A DNA stretch of 60,000 bases from positions 18,581,700-18,641,699 of the forward strand of contig OZ037768.1 of assembly GCA_964035545.1 (NCBI GenBank), in the 5' to 3' direction. The position numbers and the translations under genes are program-made. Of the stretch, positions 11,763 through 24,639 are shown in pieces; positions within the stretch are counted from its first letter, which is position 1, and every line of letters begins with the position of its first letter. The notes below the pieces were generated by a model. That model was not told the origin of the DNA. It did no database searches and saw only the letters and a program-made list of their open reading frames with translations. This DNA is from Bugula neritina. Its lineage: Eukaryota; Bryozoa; Gymnolaemata; Cheilostomatida; Bugulidae.

Positions 11763-12457
11763 CTCCTGATGTTAAAAAGAATACAAAGAGCATTTGCAAG
11801 TAGCACTTGTAGTTATTACAGGTGAACTGCACATGAGTGCTTTGGGTCATAGCTGTTTTTGGTATATTTAATAAATAGTCTTATATAAAAACTCTGGTTA
11901 TTGTTATGTTGTTGCATAATAACAATTGGGATTGTTAATATCATAATAGTGATATTACTCATGTAAACTTAATAATTTTCCCAAAATTGAATTTATGCCG
12001 ACATGAGTTTTCCAAAGAATCTGGTGCAGCGTTTCAGGCAATTGCAGCTATAAGTGTAATGCACAAACTTAAAAGCTTGTATTTTATCCTAATAGTGATT
12101 CTTATAAGAATCATGCATACAGCCTTTGACAAAACATTATAAATTTCTAGTGCTGCATATTATAGAGTAAGCGTAGGACCACCAGGGCAACAGGCCAGTC
12201 TAGCCCAAAAATAAGCTGTCTTGTGCGGAATTTTTGTGCTGGTAATATGCTGCGCAGGAAGCGCAGAAAGCTTGTGCAGGTGTGATCTAATTGGCTAGTT
12301 ACCAGTACTTAAAATTTAGCTGAAATTAATATCAATAGCATGGACAATGTGTGTGTGTGTGTGTGTGTACTTTATTAAAATATTTTATCTATATAATATA
12401 TGTATGACAGCTAGTACATATAGAGAAGCAAATGAAAAATCTTCAGCCCAAATGTGT

Positions 12458-13184
12458 CTAAATGAGTCCACTTATTTCAACTGGTTCTCTAACTAGTATA
12501 CAATATCTAGAGCAGTTGTGGCTCAAAGGGTTTGTGTCTGTGGATGCTGCCATGCCATCTTTTGCAAGAAGATAGACAAACTGTAAAACATCATTTCAAC
12601 AATTTATGAAAAGCAAGTCAGCAGCTATATGCAATGACTTGATGCATATTATTTGTAATAACTCACCCAATCAATAATTATATGTTTAATGCTGATGGCA
12701 TATCAACATTGAAAAGTTTGCTTAGTTCAAAGTTTCTTTTACAAACCTGTCAGCATTAGTAGATAGCAAAGCAGTAGATTGTGCGTAAAAGAAAAATAAT
12801 GTCTGTATCACACATCATTTAAATCAATTTCGTAAGTTCTGAGAATAATATGCAGAATGCCACTACAGTTTTTGGGAAAACAAAGAACTAATTGCGACAG
12901 CTAATAAATATTACTTGCTTTCTTTCAGGATCTTGCTCTCTTTATAGATAATTGTTTATGAATTTAAAGACTTAGATCATTTGAGCATCGCAGGCTATAA
13001 GTAACTATTGGCACCCAACATTTTATAGCATAGAAAATATTCAAATATAGTATGCAGGCTTTGTCAATCTTTCCAAATTTATAATATATTTATAATATAG
13101 CAAAAAACTATAAGACAATTGCACAGATATTAGAATAAACCTTGACACTTACCAACAATATACATGTTTACCATTTGCTGCCAT
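12458..13184 (-). pseudogene. Decayed tandem copy (copy B) of the small secreted-protein gene
   Basis: The homologous exon 1 (13184-13153) reads MAANGKHVYC and has 32 coding bases against 39 in copy A, a net loss of 7 that shifts the frame at the same GTAAGT donor. Exon 2 (from 12580) keeps the TTTTACAG acceptor and the block MAASTDTNPLSHNCSRYC, but stops about 16 codons after it, losing the C-terminal half. Either the copy is a pseudogene, or it uses a different 5' end to make a shorter peptide. Confidence 0.5.
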
Positions 13185-14034
13185 CTTCTTTATTGACGTG
13201 TTAAAAATAATGTAAAGCATATGCAGGTAGTCCTTGTAGTTATATGGGGGAATTATACTTAGATGCTTTGAATTGATTTTTTTTAGGTTATATATTTCAT
13301 AGTCTTATAGAAAAGCTGGTTATATTTGCCATGTTGTGTTATAACAACAAATAGGATAATAGCGGTATTACTCATGTGAACTTGACAGTTTTTGTAAAAG
13401 ATGAAATTTGAGTGGTTATGAATTTTCCATAAAAATCTGAAGCAGTTTCAGCCAACTGCAGTATAATGCACACGCTGAAAAGCTTGTAATCTAATAGTGA
13501 TTCTTATATAAATAATGCGTATACAACCTTTTACAAAATATAAACTTTATATTACTCAAAAAATATCTAATACAGCATATTAAAATGTAATTAATGAGTG
13601 ATGCTATTATTTTAGTGATCAAGCTCTAACCTATATCAATTTTCAAAATGTCTATAAATAATCAATGATTTGAAATTTGCTTAATTGCTATGCTCTATTC
13701 ATGTATGAACATTTGAAGTAGTACAAACTAAACATACAAGCTCAATACTCCAGATAGGTTTTAATTACATAGTGTTCATAATTCTTTCATGTGAAAGTTT
13801 GAAGTTGTCCCTGACCAATAGGTATTATCAAAAATAATAAATATATGCAGTGAGCTTAGAGGTGAATCCTTTCCAGTTCAGCATTTTATGGTGTTTATGC
13901 AAGACTGGCACAACTAAAACCAGCTATTAATTTCAATTTACGTGAACATAGCATAAACTTTCAAAAACCAATAAGCTGTTGTGGTAGGTGAGAAAATTGA
14001 GTTTGCAATTTCTAGTAGTAAATTATGTATTCTC

Positions 14035-14245
14035 TTAGTTAGGCATCTACACTAGGAAAGATTGCAATTGGCATCTATCCTAGGCAGATTTGGCATAGTT
14101 ACTAGGAGCATTGCTAATTCAACTAGGGGAGATCGCAATTGGCATCTCTACTAGAGAGTATTGTAATTGGTTTTTCTACAAGGATGAAAGTGCATAGTGA
14201 TTAGGTACATGGCCAATCTTACAAGGAAAATCTTCAATTAGAAAA
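14035..14245. repeat. Degenerate repeat of an ACTAGG...GATTGCAATTGGCATCT word
   Basis: Variants of GCAATTGGCATCT occur at about 14064, 14130 and (as GTAATTGGTTTTT) 14162, each preceded by an ACTAGG-like word. The unit is irregular and non-coding. Confidence 0.5.
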
Positions 14246-14659
14246 AAAGCCAATTGTTACCGCTGCTGGTAGAATAACCAATTCCAAACAAAAAATTCCA
14301 GTTATGTACAGTAATCATCTAAGCTACAACTATATTAAGGTTACTGGTGACTCAGTCTATAAGTGGTTATAGATAAGCTTGAAGCAGTTATTGAAATTTC
14401 CTACTCAACAGCAGATGCAGAATAAATTGTTATTTTAATAACCAATGAAATGGCGAGTGCTGAAGCATCTGCAGGCCATAGCTTCGCAAGCTGAGTTATA
14501 ATAATCATTCTGTGACAAATTAATTTACAGTGTATCAATATATTATATATTATAGAGAGTTGGCAGAGATATTGCTACAATTGGTTGATCTATTGTTATA
14601 CTTTAAACATCTATTTGCCACATTTGACTTACAACTGAAAGTTAGAGCATGTCTTGTAT

Positions 14660-14765
14660 AAAATAAATTTTTTTCTCACTAAAATTTGAACCCAAGACCT
14701 CCAGCTTCCAAGCAGGCACGCTAACCATTACATTATGGGGTTCACTGGATAAACTCATCACTACA
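14660..14765 (-). mobile_element. tRNA-derived SINE fragment (copy 1)
   Basis: Read on the minus strand it gives a tRNA-like head: box A TAATGTAATGGTTAGCGTGC, then CCTGCTTGGAAGCTGGAGG, then box B GGGTTCAAATTTT, and an A-rich end. It matches the element at 56640-56715 over about 70 bases. The arms do not form a sound cloverleaf, so it is a SINE head and not a working tRNA gene. Confidence 0.65.
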
Positions 14766-14909
14766 CCTTGTGCATAAAGCAGAATGACTTGATGTTTTCG
14801 TATGACCCAGCAACACAAGAGTGGTTGCATATACCCAAAGAGACAAACAAGATTTGAAGCTAGAAGTCCATATCTGATAGAATACGGAAAAGGAGCTTTC
14901 ACCTGGAAT

Positions 14910-16440
14910 TAAAGACTGCTGACTAGTATATCTAATAGCTTTTTTCTTATTGTGTTTTTATTTATGGCCCTGATTTACTGATGTGTAAAGCAGTTTAATT
15001 TTTTTCTCTCACCCACCAGTACATTGCATAAACATGTGAAATACTTGAAAGTTGTTATAGCACAGTATGTTTAAATGAGAAAATTTATTTTAGAGCTATA
15101 TGCAGGTATACTCTATAATATAATTGTTGTAAGCTTAAAAAGCTGTGTTAATCAACCTCTAGCATAATTCTCAGTTTATTCTAAATAAAATGTTTATATC
15201 TATGAATTAGTATTACATCAAGCACTGGTATCTAGTAAATAGTTTTAGTACGCAGCTATAGCTGTTACATCATCATAAAATTATCATGATATTATTATAG
15301 TGTGAACTTAAAGGTCAAAAGAATGTAATTGCTGGATGTAAAAAAAAATTCCAAATATAAAATTAACGTAAGCAAAGAAGCTTAGCTAGTTTATAATAAT
15401 GTAATATGTATATGTTTTGATGCCAGCCATTATTGTTTTGCTATGACTATGCAACCACTATAATAGACCTTTGTTAGAAGGAGAGATAATTTCTATAACA
15501 TACTCTAAGCAGTAAGTTTAGACTGCTATAGATGCATCATCAAAATTTGATATGCAGAATTGCTCTATGCTTGCTCCTGATATTTTTATCAAGGTTAGCT
15601 TAAATAAAAATCGGCTAACGGAAAGTACTTCAAATATTAACTTTCTTATAACCTATACTCTACAGAATTTTAAAATTGTTTTTTGTTCTTAAACTTACTG
15701 GCATAATAATATTTTGCTCTATGGTTATATATATTTTTAAACATTTAATCTACTTTTTCAGTGTTTCTTCTCTCTAATGCACCCATCTCCATGTAGCATA
15801 TTTTACTTATATAATGCCTTTAAAGGTTAAAAAAAATTGAGAAATATACATTTTTATCAACTTTTTTTCGACATATTAAGATAAATTAATTCTGTTAAAC
15901 TTTTCATAAAACCTTAAAAATTACCAGAAGACTTTTTTTACTAAAATTGGTCATATTCTGTAATGCTATTTTTTGCATTATTGTGTCACTTTATAGTACA
16001 ACCTGAATATATAAAACTTTGCACGGAGCTATATAAATTATGCATTAGATATTAAAGTATATGCAGATAATTTATTGAATATAAGAATGATAAAAATATA
16101 TACTATTATTAATAATAACACTTAACATGCTAGATGAATAACTAAAAACTGTTTGATTCAGCATTTAAAATACATTACTCAAAATAGTTTTCCTTGCATT
16201 GACCAAACGTATTAGAAAAATTGTTTAAATGTTAATTGGTAATTTTACAGTAAAGGGCTAAAAGTTTTATCAAATACATTAAACTGCTTTGTCTGTTCCA
16301 TTAAATAGTTGGTGAACAGATATAATTTTGCCAAATGCGTTTAATCGTATTTTAATGGTATTTCCCCAATATATGCATTTTATATGATTATAGCTGAATT
16401 AAAATTTCGTTTAAAATTATTCATGAGTTTATATTTGAAT
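14910..16440. other. Intergenic stretch, nothing recognised
   Basis: AT-rich sequence without long open frames, splice-consistent exon chains or repeats that I could see. Confidence 0.5.
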
Positions 16441-16454
16441 TTTCCGTAATGCCT

Positions 16455-17730
<1,276 letters not shown>

Positions 17731-18719
17731 TTTATTATTTCTACTCACTTCAGGTAAAATAACAAATAAATACTCTAAAAATTTTTTTTTTAATAAACAG
17801 AAGGATTATAAGATAAAGGTGTTGAAGCTTTAAAAAGAGTAGAAATCTTAAAACAGAGAATTATAGCTTAGAAAGCCATATATAGAATTGGTACTAGCAA
17901 ATTTAAAACTCAAAATAAAAAAAACAAGATAAGCTATTTAGTAGCTGAAAGCTTTGAGGATGTATTTACAGAGAAGCAGTGATTGATGGGCTGCAGATTT
18001 TATAAATTATTTCCTGAACTTGAATGACAAATCTTTTGCAACTGAGTGATATCGGTATACTATATTTCCAAAACATGGTGGTGATAACTCTCAAGATCCA
18101 TTACACTATTATATGCCTAGCACCACACCAGCACCAGAAACTTAGCTTAAATCTCTCTGTTGTTCAGAGTAGCAATGTAGGGATTCTGATAAACTGGTTT
18201 GAGGTCTAGCTAAAGCACAAATGGTTGACCTTTGAATTTTTCAACCTTGAGTTTTAACTCTAACGCAGTAATATTTCATAGAACATGATATAAAATATTA
18301 TGGCTTATTAGCAGATGTTTATAAACTTTACTTTGTGAGTTCACAGCTCAAACATAATGTAAATTTAGTAAATAAATAATGTTTGGTGCCCATTTCAACT
18401 ATTTTATAAATTATTATAATCCTATTGGCGGATTGTCTTTAGAAATAAAAGTTTTTATCAGTTAATTTGTGAATGATTTCTGAACTGTGAGCTACTATAA
18501 CAGGCAAAGGCTTATTTTAAAAAATAGATGTGGCAAGACTGCCTCTTTATTGTATAGTAGCATACTAGTTTTTAATAATTGATTTTAGAATTTCATCTAA
18601 TTTTAGCAAGGTGTTTTAGATGTTCTAGATTTTTAGATAATATTCAAGTTTGCTAAACACCTAAAATATATATGACCAAGAATTGACACAATTGCAATAG
18701 AATATAGAATGATGACAAC

Positions 18720-21700
18720 CTAATTAATTACAGGTAAGAGATCAATGAAAATTTTCTTGCTCTTTTCATTTACAGAGTAACACAAGTTAAAGTATTGTTT
18801 GGATTGAAATTTTTCTCTCAAAACCCCAGCTACATCTGTTAGCAGATCAACTAGCTCTACTCTCTGTACAGATGGGTGGTGGACAGGAAGGCTGTTCAGG
18901 ATTGATTCTCTAAATTTCTTTATCTCTGTGCCTGTTTGGAGCTTAGAAGCTCTACTGTTGGTGACTCCTGAGAGATGTTCAGAAAAGCATTTGAAAAACA
19001 TTCCAGCTTTCGATCTAAAGAATGTCAAAAGAGAAAAGACTGCATACATTCTAAAAACAGAATTTTCCACTATTTCTAAAATACAGCTCAACTCATAACA
19101 GTTGCTTCAAAAATGTAGTTTCTCACGATACCTGCTGTCTGGTAAGGTTGTGAAGCAGATGTAGCAATCTATTGGTACGTTTAAAGGCCTGAAAGATTGT
19201 CTATCCCATTCTTGAGTTTTAATCGCAGAAGGTAATTGTTTTTGGGCTGGTTTATATTGCAGCTCTATCTCATTCTCAGGCCAAGGGAACTCATCGGTAG
19301 ATTCAAAACTATGAGGAGCTCTGTTGTATATGGCTGAAATATCTCCTCTGCAGCAAGAGAGGAACAGTAGCTAAAATATTTAAGATATTTTTTCAAGTCT
19401 CAGCTAAGTATTATAATTACACTTTAGGTGAACTTAAGAAACAATTGACAAATCACAGATATTTTACGTGGTACCCACAACGATTAAAACGGTTTTGATG
19501 AGAAACGGAATGAATCATAGATATATACTTCAATAAGTGTTTTTTAAACCTAAACAAGTAAAGCTCTTCAACTAAGCTTATACTTTAGGAATATTCCTAA
19601 CATGTCCAGAGTTAAAGTGATTCACTACTTCCTGTACTGGACAGTTAGACTCGCCATCATGTCCATAAATCATTCCATCTTTACCGTGAGAGAAGATAGC
19701 AAGAGCAGCCATTGCACCATGTCCTTCTGATTTAGAGAATTCTGCTATGAAGCTGAGCATTTCATCTGCAGGTACATTGCACTTAACATCAACCTAAAAC
19801 GTTAAAATGGTATGACTGGTAAATTATTATAATAAGTAGCTAAAAGGAACCCACAGCGTTAATTATGCTAAAGTTGCGTTTATACTTTCACAATTTTCAG
19901 TCAGAAATTCAACTTTAAAGTTTTTAGTGCTAATAAATTAAATATAAAACAATGAAAGAAGACAATACACATTTTTCTTCTTTCCATTTTTATTTCATAA
20001 GTAAAATTTTGGGCATAAACACAACTACTTTGTATTTATTACTCACAGCAAATCCAAAGTGGTCAGTTAAGATTTTTTGGGCAGAGGTTAAAGTTTCAGA
20101 CCGTCTTTTAGAGATTGTTATCTCATGTGATGTTGCATTAGAAGATATTTCTAAGTTGTTACAGATTATCAGAGCTCTCCCTCTGTTGTTTTCACTTATG
20201 ACCATTTTGTTCTCCAACGACTTTCTCATTTCACCACCGTCCAATCTACTCGGCTTCTCATCACCAGACTTTCTCTCTTCACCATCAGTAGTTGCTCTCA
20301 ATACACCATCATCTGATGTTATTTCACCAGAATCTGATTTACTTGCTCTACCATTATCTGGTCGATTCTCTTCACAATCATCTGTTGAAACTTCTTCACC
20401 ATAATCTGGTGTACTTGTTTCACTTGCTTCATCTGCCAGACACTCATTCCTATCTCTGATGTATCTCTTGCTCAGAGTTGAGTTTACACTCACTTTCTGA
20501 ACATCAGGATCACAGCTGAACTCATCGATCAGGGAGTGTATTGACTTGTAACGCCATAGCTCTGGTACTGAGTGACTATAAATTTTGGTAAACATTATAA
20601 GCATTCACTGTCCACTATTTTTTGTAAACAAACTATATTATTGGTGTTACCATACACAAATAAAGTTGCCAATGATTTATACAGTATAAATTAATAATGA
20701 CAATTATGAGTGCCAATTAAAAAATTATCTGATGTTTTTCGATAGCTAAATATTAAGTGGTACCTTCTTTTGCTTTCTGCCGTGTTATACTGTACAGAGA
20801 GCATCAGGTAGTCAGGTCCAGGTGGTACTAGGTTCAAATCTGCTTCTTTTTCAAAACTTTGTATCACTGCTATCTGACAAATATAATAACATATATTTAT
20901 AAATTTCCATATACTATATATGTTTGTAAAAAGAATTTTAAAAACAAAAAAAATGTTTATTTTGTACCTTAGGCTTTCCATTGTATAAAGGCAAGTCCAT
21001 ATCATTTAGTTGGTTCTGTATAGACACCTGTTTAGGTTCTTCCACAATGTCTGTGTTCATGACAACAAGCAGGTGATCTTCTGCTCCAATTGTTGTCTGG
21101 TAAAGCAATATTATTTAAAGTGAATTAGAGTAGCTTTGATCTTTTGTTTATTAAACTCTGTTTTGTCAAATAAAATTTAGAATTTTCTTGAAACAAAACA
21201 GTTTAGGAACTGGTTTAATTGCTAAATACACTCGAAGCTATTATAAACAACTGAATGGTCTTTAGTTAAACTTTTTATCAAATGTAGTTATATTAATAAG
21301 ACATTCTGCACCTAATGTTTTCTTTAGAAAAATAATTTGTTTACAAATAGAAGAATACTAACCATGTAATGCAAAACATACATGATATACTGTAATACCA
21401 TAATAATATAACAACATGCTGCAATTAAATATGGAAAGATCATAATGTATTTTATAAACATTAATGACATTCCACAACTTACTATGTCGCCAAACTTTCC
21501 ATTTGTTGGAAAAGACAAGCTAGCTGATTTCTGTCGATTAGCAACTGAAGGGTGTGAAATGGGTGACAGTAGACGGGCGGAGTCAAGCAGTGAATATTCA
21601 TTTAACAAGTATTTTAGCACTCTGAGAATAGTGTCAGTATATTGGTAATATCTTTCAGGTAATGAAAGTTGTAGCGGAAATTCTACGCCAGTAAGCATTT

Positions 21701-23840
21701 CTATTATTTTGTATTTAGATTTCAAGCTCAAGTTTGTGTAATCACCGAGCACCTTCTGGATATAGTACATCTCATGAAATCCTTTTCTATGGATTATCTG
21801 TCCACAATCAACCATTTGTGTGTTTGGTGACTTCTCAATGCTTTGTCTTGCTGACAAAGGAAGATGTAGCATAAAGTCAGCAAATACTTTGGTGTTGTAC
21901 TTGGCAGCAACATAGTGAAGTGGTGTGTTACCGTATACATCCGGATACATCATGTCTATTATGCTCATATAATGTAAATAATCTTGCAGCAATTCGTAAA
22001 GCTCTTTCTGAGATGGAGACAAGGCCATAAGGTGCAAAATGTTCTGGCGATATTTGTTATGCTTTTGTAAGTGAAGGCGCATTGTATTTAAGTCAGATAT
22101 ATCTGCTACCTGCTCAAGAAGCTCATCTAGGGCATTAAATTTTCCAAACCTGATCAGTGAGAGAATGGGAGTATTGCCCTCCTTATCTTCACAAGTGATT
22201 AGTTTCTTCACACTTTGGCCATGAAGCTGTGAAGTGAGAAGAATTTCCACAACTTTCTTGTTATAAGCAATGTGCAACGCTGTTAGGCCATTCTTGTCTT
22301 GTAAATAAATCAGGTCATCATTTTCTGAAAACAATTTACACAGATATTCTACAATACCAGTCCTACCTTCAGCAGCTGATACATGCAATGCCGTGAATCC
22401 ATTGTTATCGGTGGACAACAAATATTCTTTCTGTCGGTGTGGCCTAACTGATTCCACAAGTACTTTTGCAATCCCTTTCTTACTAGCAAAGTGCAGCGCT
22501 TTCCAACCATTGCTCGCTTTCATCTGTACAAGTTTATCATCTCTTGGATATAAACTACAGAGATACTCAACTATGTCAGCTTTACCATAAGCTGCTGCCA
22601 TATGTAAAGCTGTACAATCATTCTCATTAACGGAAAACACCAAATTTTTTTGACTGTTGGCATCTACAGACTCGACAAGTAGCTTTGCTATTTCCCGATT
22701 AATTGCTACGTGTAAAGGAGTTGAACCTTCTGAATCCTTCATCAGTAAAAATTCACTGTCACCGGGATACAGACTACACAAGTATTCTACTATACCTGCT
22801 CTCCCAGCTGCAGCTGCTCTATACAGGGCTGTGCACTGATTATTGTCAACAGATTTTACAAACTCACTTCGCTTATCTGGTGCAACAGATTCCACGAGCA
22901 GTTCTGCTATTTTTCTATTTGTTGCAGAATGTAGAGCTGTGCAGCCATCACTGTTTTTTGTAGCTGCTAGGTTATTGTAGGTTGGAAGTAAACTGAGAAG
23001 ATATTTTACTACATCAACTTTATCTAACGCAACTGCAGTATGTAATGCTGTAAATTGGAGAGATGTGACAAATGAAATTGAATCGATTTGTCTTTCTGGT
23101 GATACCGACTCTATAAGTAGCTTTGCTATGGCTTCGGTTTTGGCATAATGTAGAGCTGTACTGCCATCACTATTTTGTTTTAGTATTAGCTCATCATTTG
23201 GTAAATACAAACTGCAGAGATAGTCTACTACATCTGTTCTACCCATTGCGGCAGGCTCATGCAGCGCTGTACACTGATACTTGTCAGCAGACAGAACCAA
23301 GTCTTTCTGCCTATCTGTTGTTACTGACTCTACAAGTAGTTTTGCTATTTCACGGTTACTAGCATAATGTAGAGCTGTTTTACCAACCTTATTTTTCTTT
23401 AATATCAGTTCATCATTATTTGAACATAAACTGCAGAAATATTCAACCAAATCAGTTTCCTTTGTGTCACTAGCTAAATGTAATGCTGTACATAGATATT
23501 TATCAGCTGATAGAATGTATTCCATTCGTCTTTCTGGTGTGACTGACTCTACAAGTAGCTTTGCTATTTCTTTAGTCTTCGCATAATGTAGAGCTGTTTT
23601 GCCACACGAGTCACTTTTTAGTATCAATCCATCGTCAACTGAATCTAAGCTGCATAGATATTTCACCACGCCAGTTCTATCATGGCTAGCTGCTACATGT
23701 AATGCTGTACAGCCTTCCTTGTCAACACGATCTAGATATTCTCTTCTCTCCTCTGGTTTAACTGACTCTATAAGTAGCATTGCTGCTTCCTTATTTTCAG
23801 CATTATGTAGATCACTACCAAAACCTGTCCTGCTATTCAT
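18720..23840 (-). CDS. Ankyrin repeats - inactive caspase-like domain - acidic linker - caspase domain
   Basis: Seven exons (minus) join in frame with consensus splice sites: 23840-21483, 21096-20968, 20873-20764, 20575-20047, 19793-19584, 19370-19132 and 19014-18720; total 1,289 residues. A GTG 24 bases upstream of the chosen ATG is open, so an extra 5' exon is possible. Residues about 1-560 are ankyrin repeats in about seven 70-residue double units (CTALHVAA...VEYLCSLYP and GKTALHYA...AKLLVESV). After a helical region comes a caspase-like segment: DHLLVVMNTDI where SHG is expected, NGKPKIAVIQSFEKE where KPKLFFIQACRG is expected, then GPDYLMLSV and PELWRYKSIHSL, matching p20-end to p10 order without catalytic His or Cys. 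An Asp/Ser/Glu-rich linker follows. The second domain has NRGRALIICNN, DHFGFAVDVKCN, AIFSHGKDGMIYGHDG (catalytic His), NIPKLLFLSCCRGD (catalytic Cys), PIDCYICFTTLPDSRSK and a p10-like end. It is a likely cysteine protease; signalling role is inferred. If the ankyrin exon belonged to a separate gene it would need a stop before its perfect GTAAGT donor, and there is none. Confidence 0.8.
20150..20455 (-). other. Acidic low-complexity linker between the two caspase-like domains
   Basis: Within exon 20575-20047 the protein runs through repeated short S/T-D-x-G-E words (TPDYGEEVSTDDCEEN, SKSDSGEITSDDG, TTDGEERKSGDEK). Many Asp residues are followed by Gly, Ser or Asp, so the linker could hold self-cleavage sites; this is inference. 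Confidence 0.7.
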
Positions 23841-24497
23841 ATTGGAGACAAAACTAGCATTCACTTAGCATGACTTACAGCTGAAACGAATTATATACAC
23901 ATGCGTAGCTATGACTCTACACTGGCTAGTTTATTTCCTTATACAACATAATATACAGAGGCTGTAGATGGCTTGATGTCAGGGCTGAAGAGCCACTACA
24001 ATTGCAACAATAAGAATGCCCTATTTGCTTTATCTCAAACAACCTGTTCAATTATATTATGCAAATATTGGCTTTCAGAGATGAGCTGTGTAAATATCTT
24101 GTTCTATTTAAGCTTAAAAAGTTCAGCTAGCAAAAATACTTGTCTATTAATCATAGAGGGTACTGGTGTAAAAAGAAGCTAAAAAAAAAACTGCAAAGAG
24201 AGTAGCTAGTATTTATGGTGTTGAAGAAAATATGCACATACCTATTTTTATTATTGCAACATAGATAATTGAGATACATTTAGATAGCATAAAATTCTAC
24301 TAAAATTTGTCAACCATTTAACATAAGCTGGTGCAGTTCTACAGCAAACATTTTGGAAAATCATTAGATTCAACCTGTCACACTGTTTATAGCCTGTGAT
24401 AAATTGACTAGTTGATGTGAAGGGGAGTAAGCTTTCTACTCAAACCAATAAATAAGCAGAGGCTATAAAACTGGCAAAGTTCCTGAATAATGGACTG

Positions 24498-24639
24498 GTT
24501 CTATAAGCAGCTCTCAGTTGGGGTGAAGGACGAATTTAGTTTGGGGGTCCCAAGTTTTGAGCTAGGTGCCTATTTCCAAACTTTAGACCCCCCAACTAAA
24601 ATCATCCTTCACCCCAAAACTCGGAGCTGCTTATAGAAC
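24498..24639. mobile_element. Foldback/MITE-like element with long terminal inverted repeats
   Basis: The left end GTTCTATAAGCAGCTC is the exact inverse of the right end GAGCTGCTTATAGAAC. Inward pairing continues with mismatches through GGGGTGAAGGA...TTTAGTT..GGGGGTC for about 53 bases per arm, leaving a spacer of about 35 bases. There is no coding capacity. No clear target-site duplication is seen. Confidence 0.7.

Larger units (their letters stand above)
10015..13585. repeat. Diverged tandem segmental duplication (two copies)
   Basis: Copy A (about 10015-12165) and copy B (about 12305-13585) align in direct orientation. Matching landmarks include AGCTGAAATAAATATC at 10033 and 12314; ATATGTATGACAG at 10384 and 12402; the exon block around 11130 and 12490; CAATGACTTGATGC at 11269 and 12631; and CAATCAATAATTATATG at 11305 and 12668. 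Copy A carries extra sequence of several hundred bases between about 10430 and 11040. The copies have diverged by many substitutions and indels, so the duplication is old. Confidence 0.8.

Noticed and set aside
19952-20404. 150-codon plus-strand frame rich in Ser/Leu/Pro
   Set aside because: It is the antisense of the acidic linker exon of the caspase gene.
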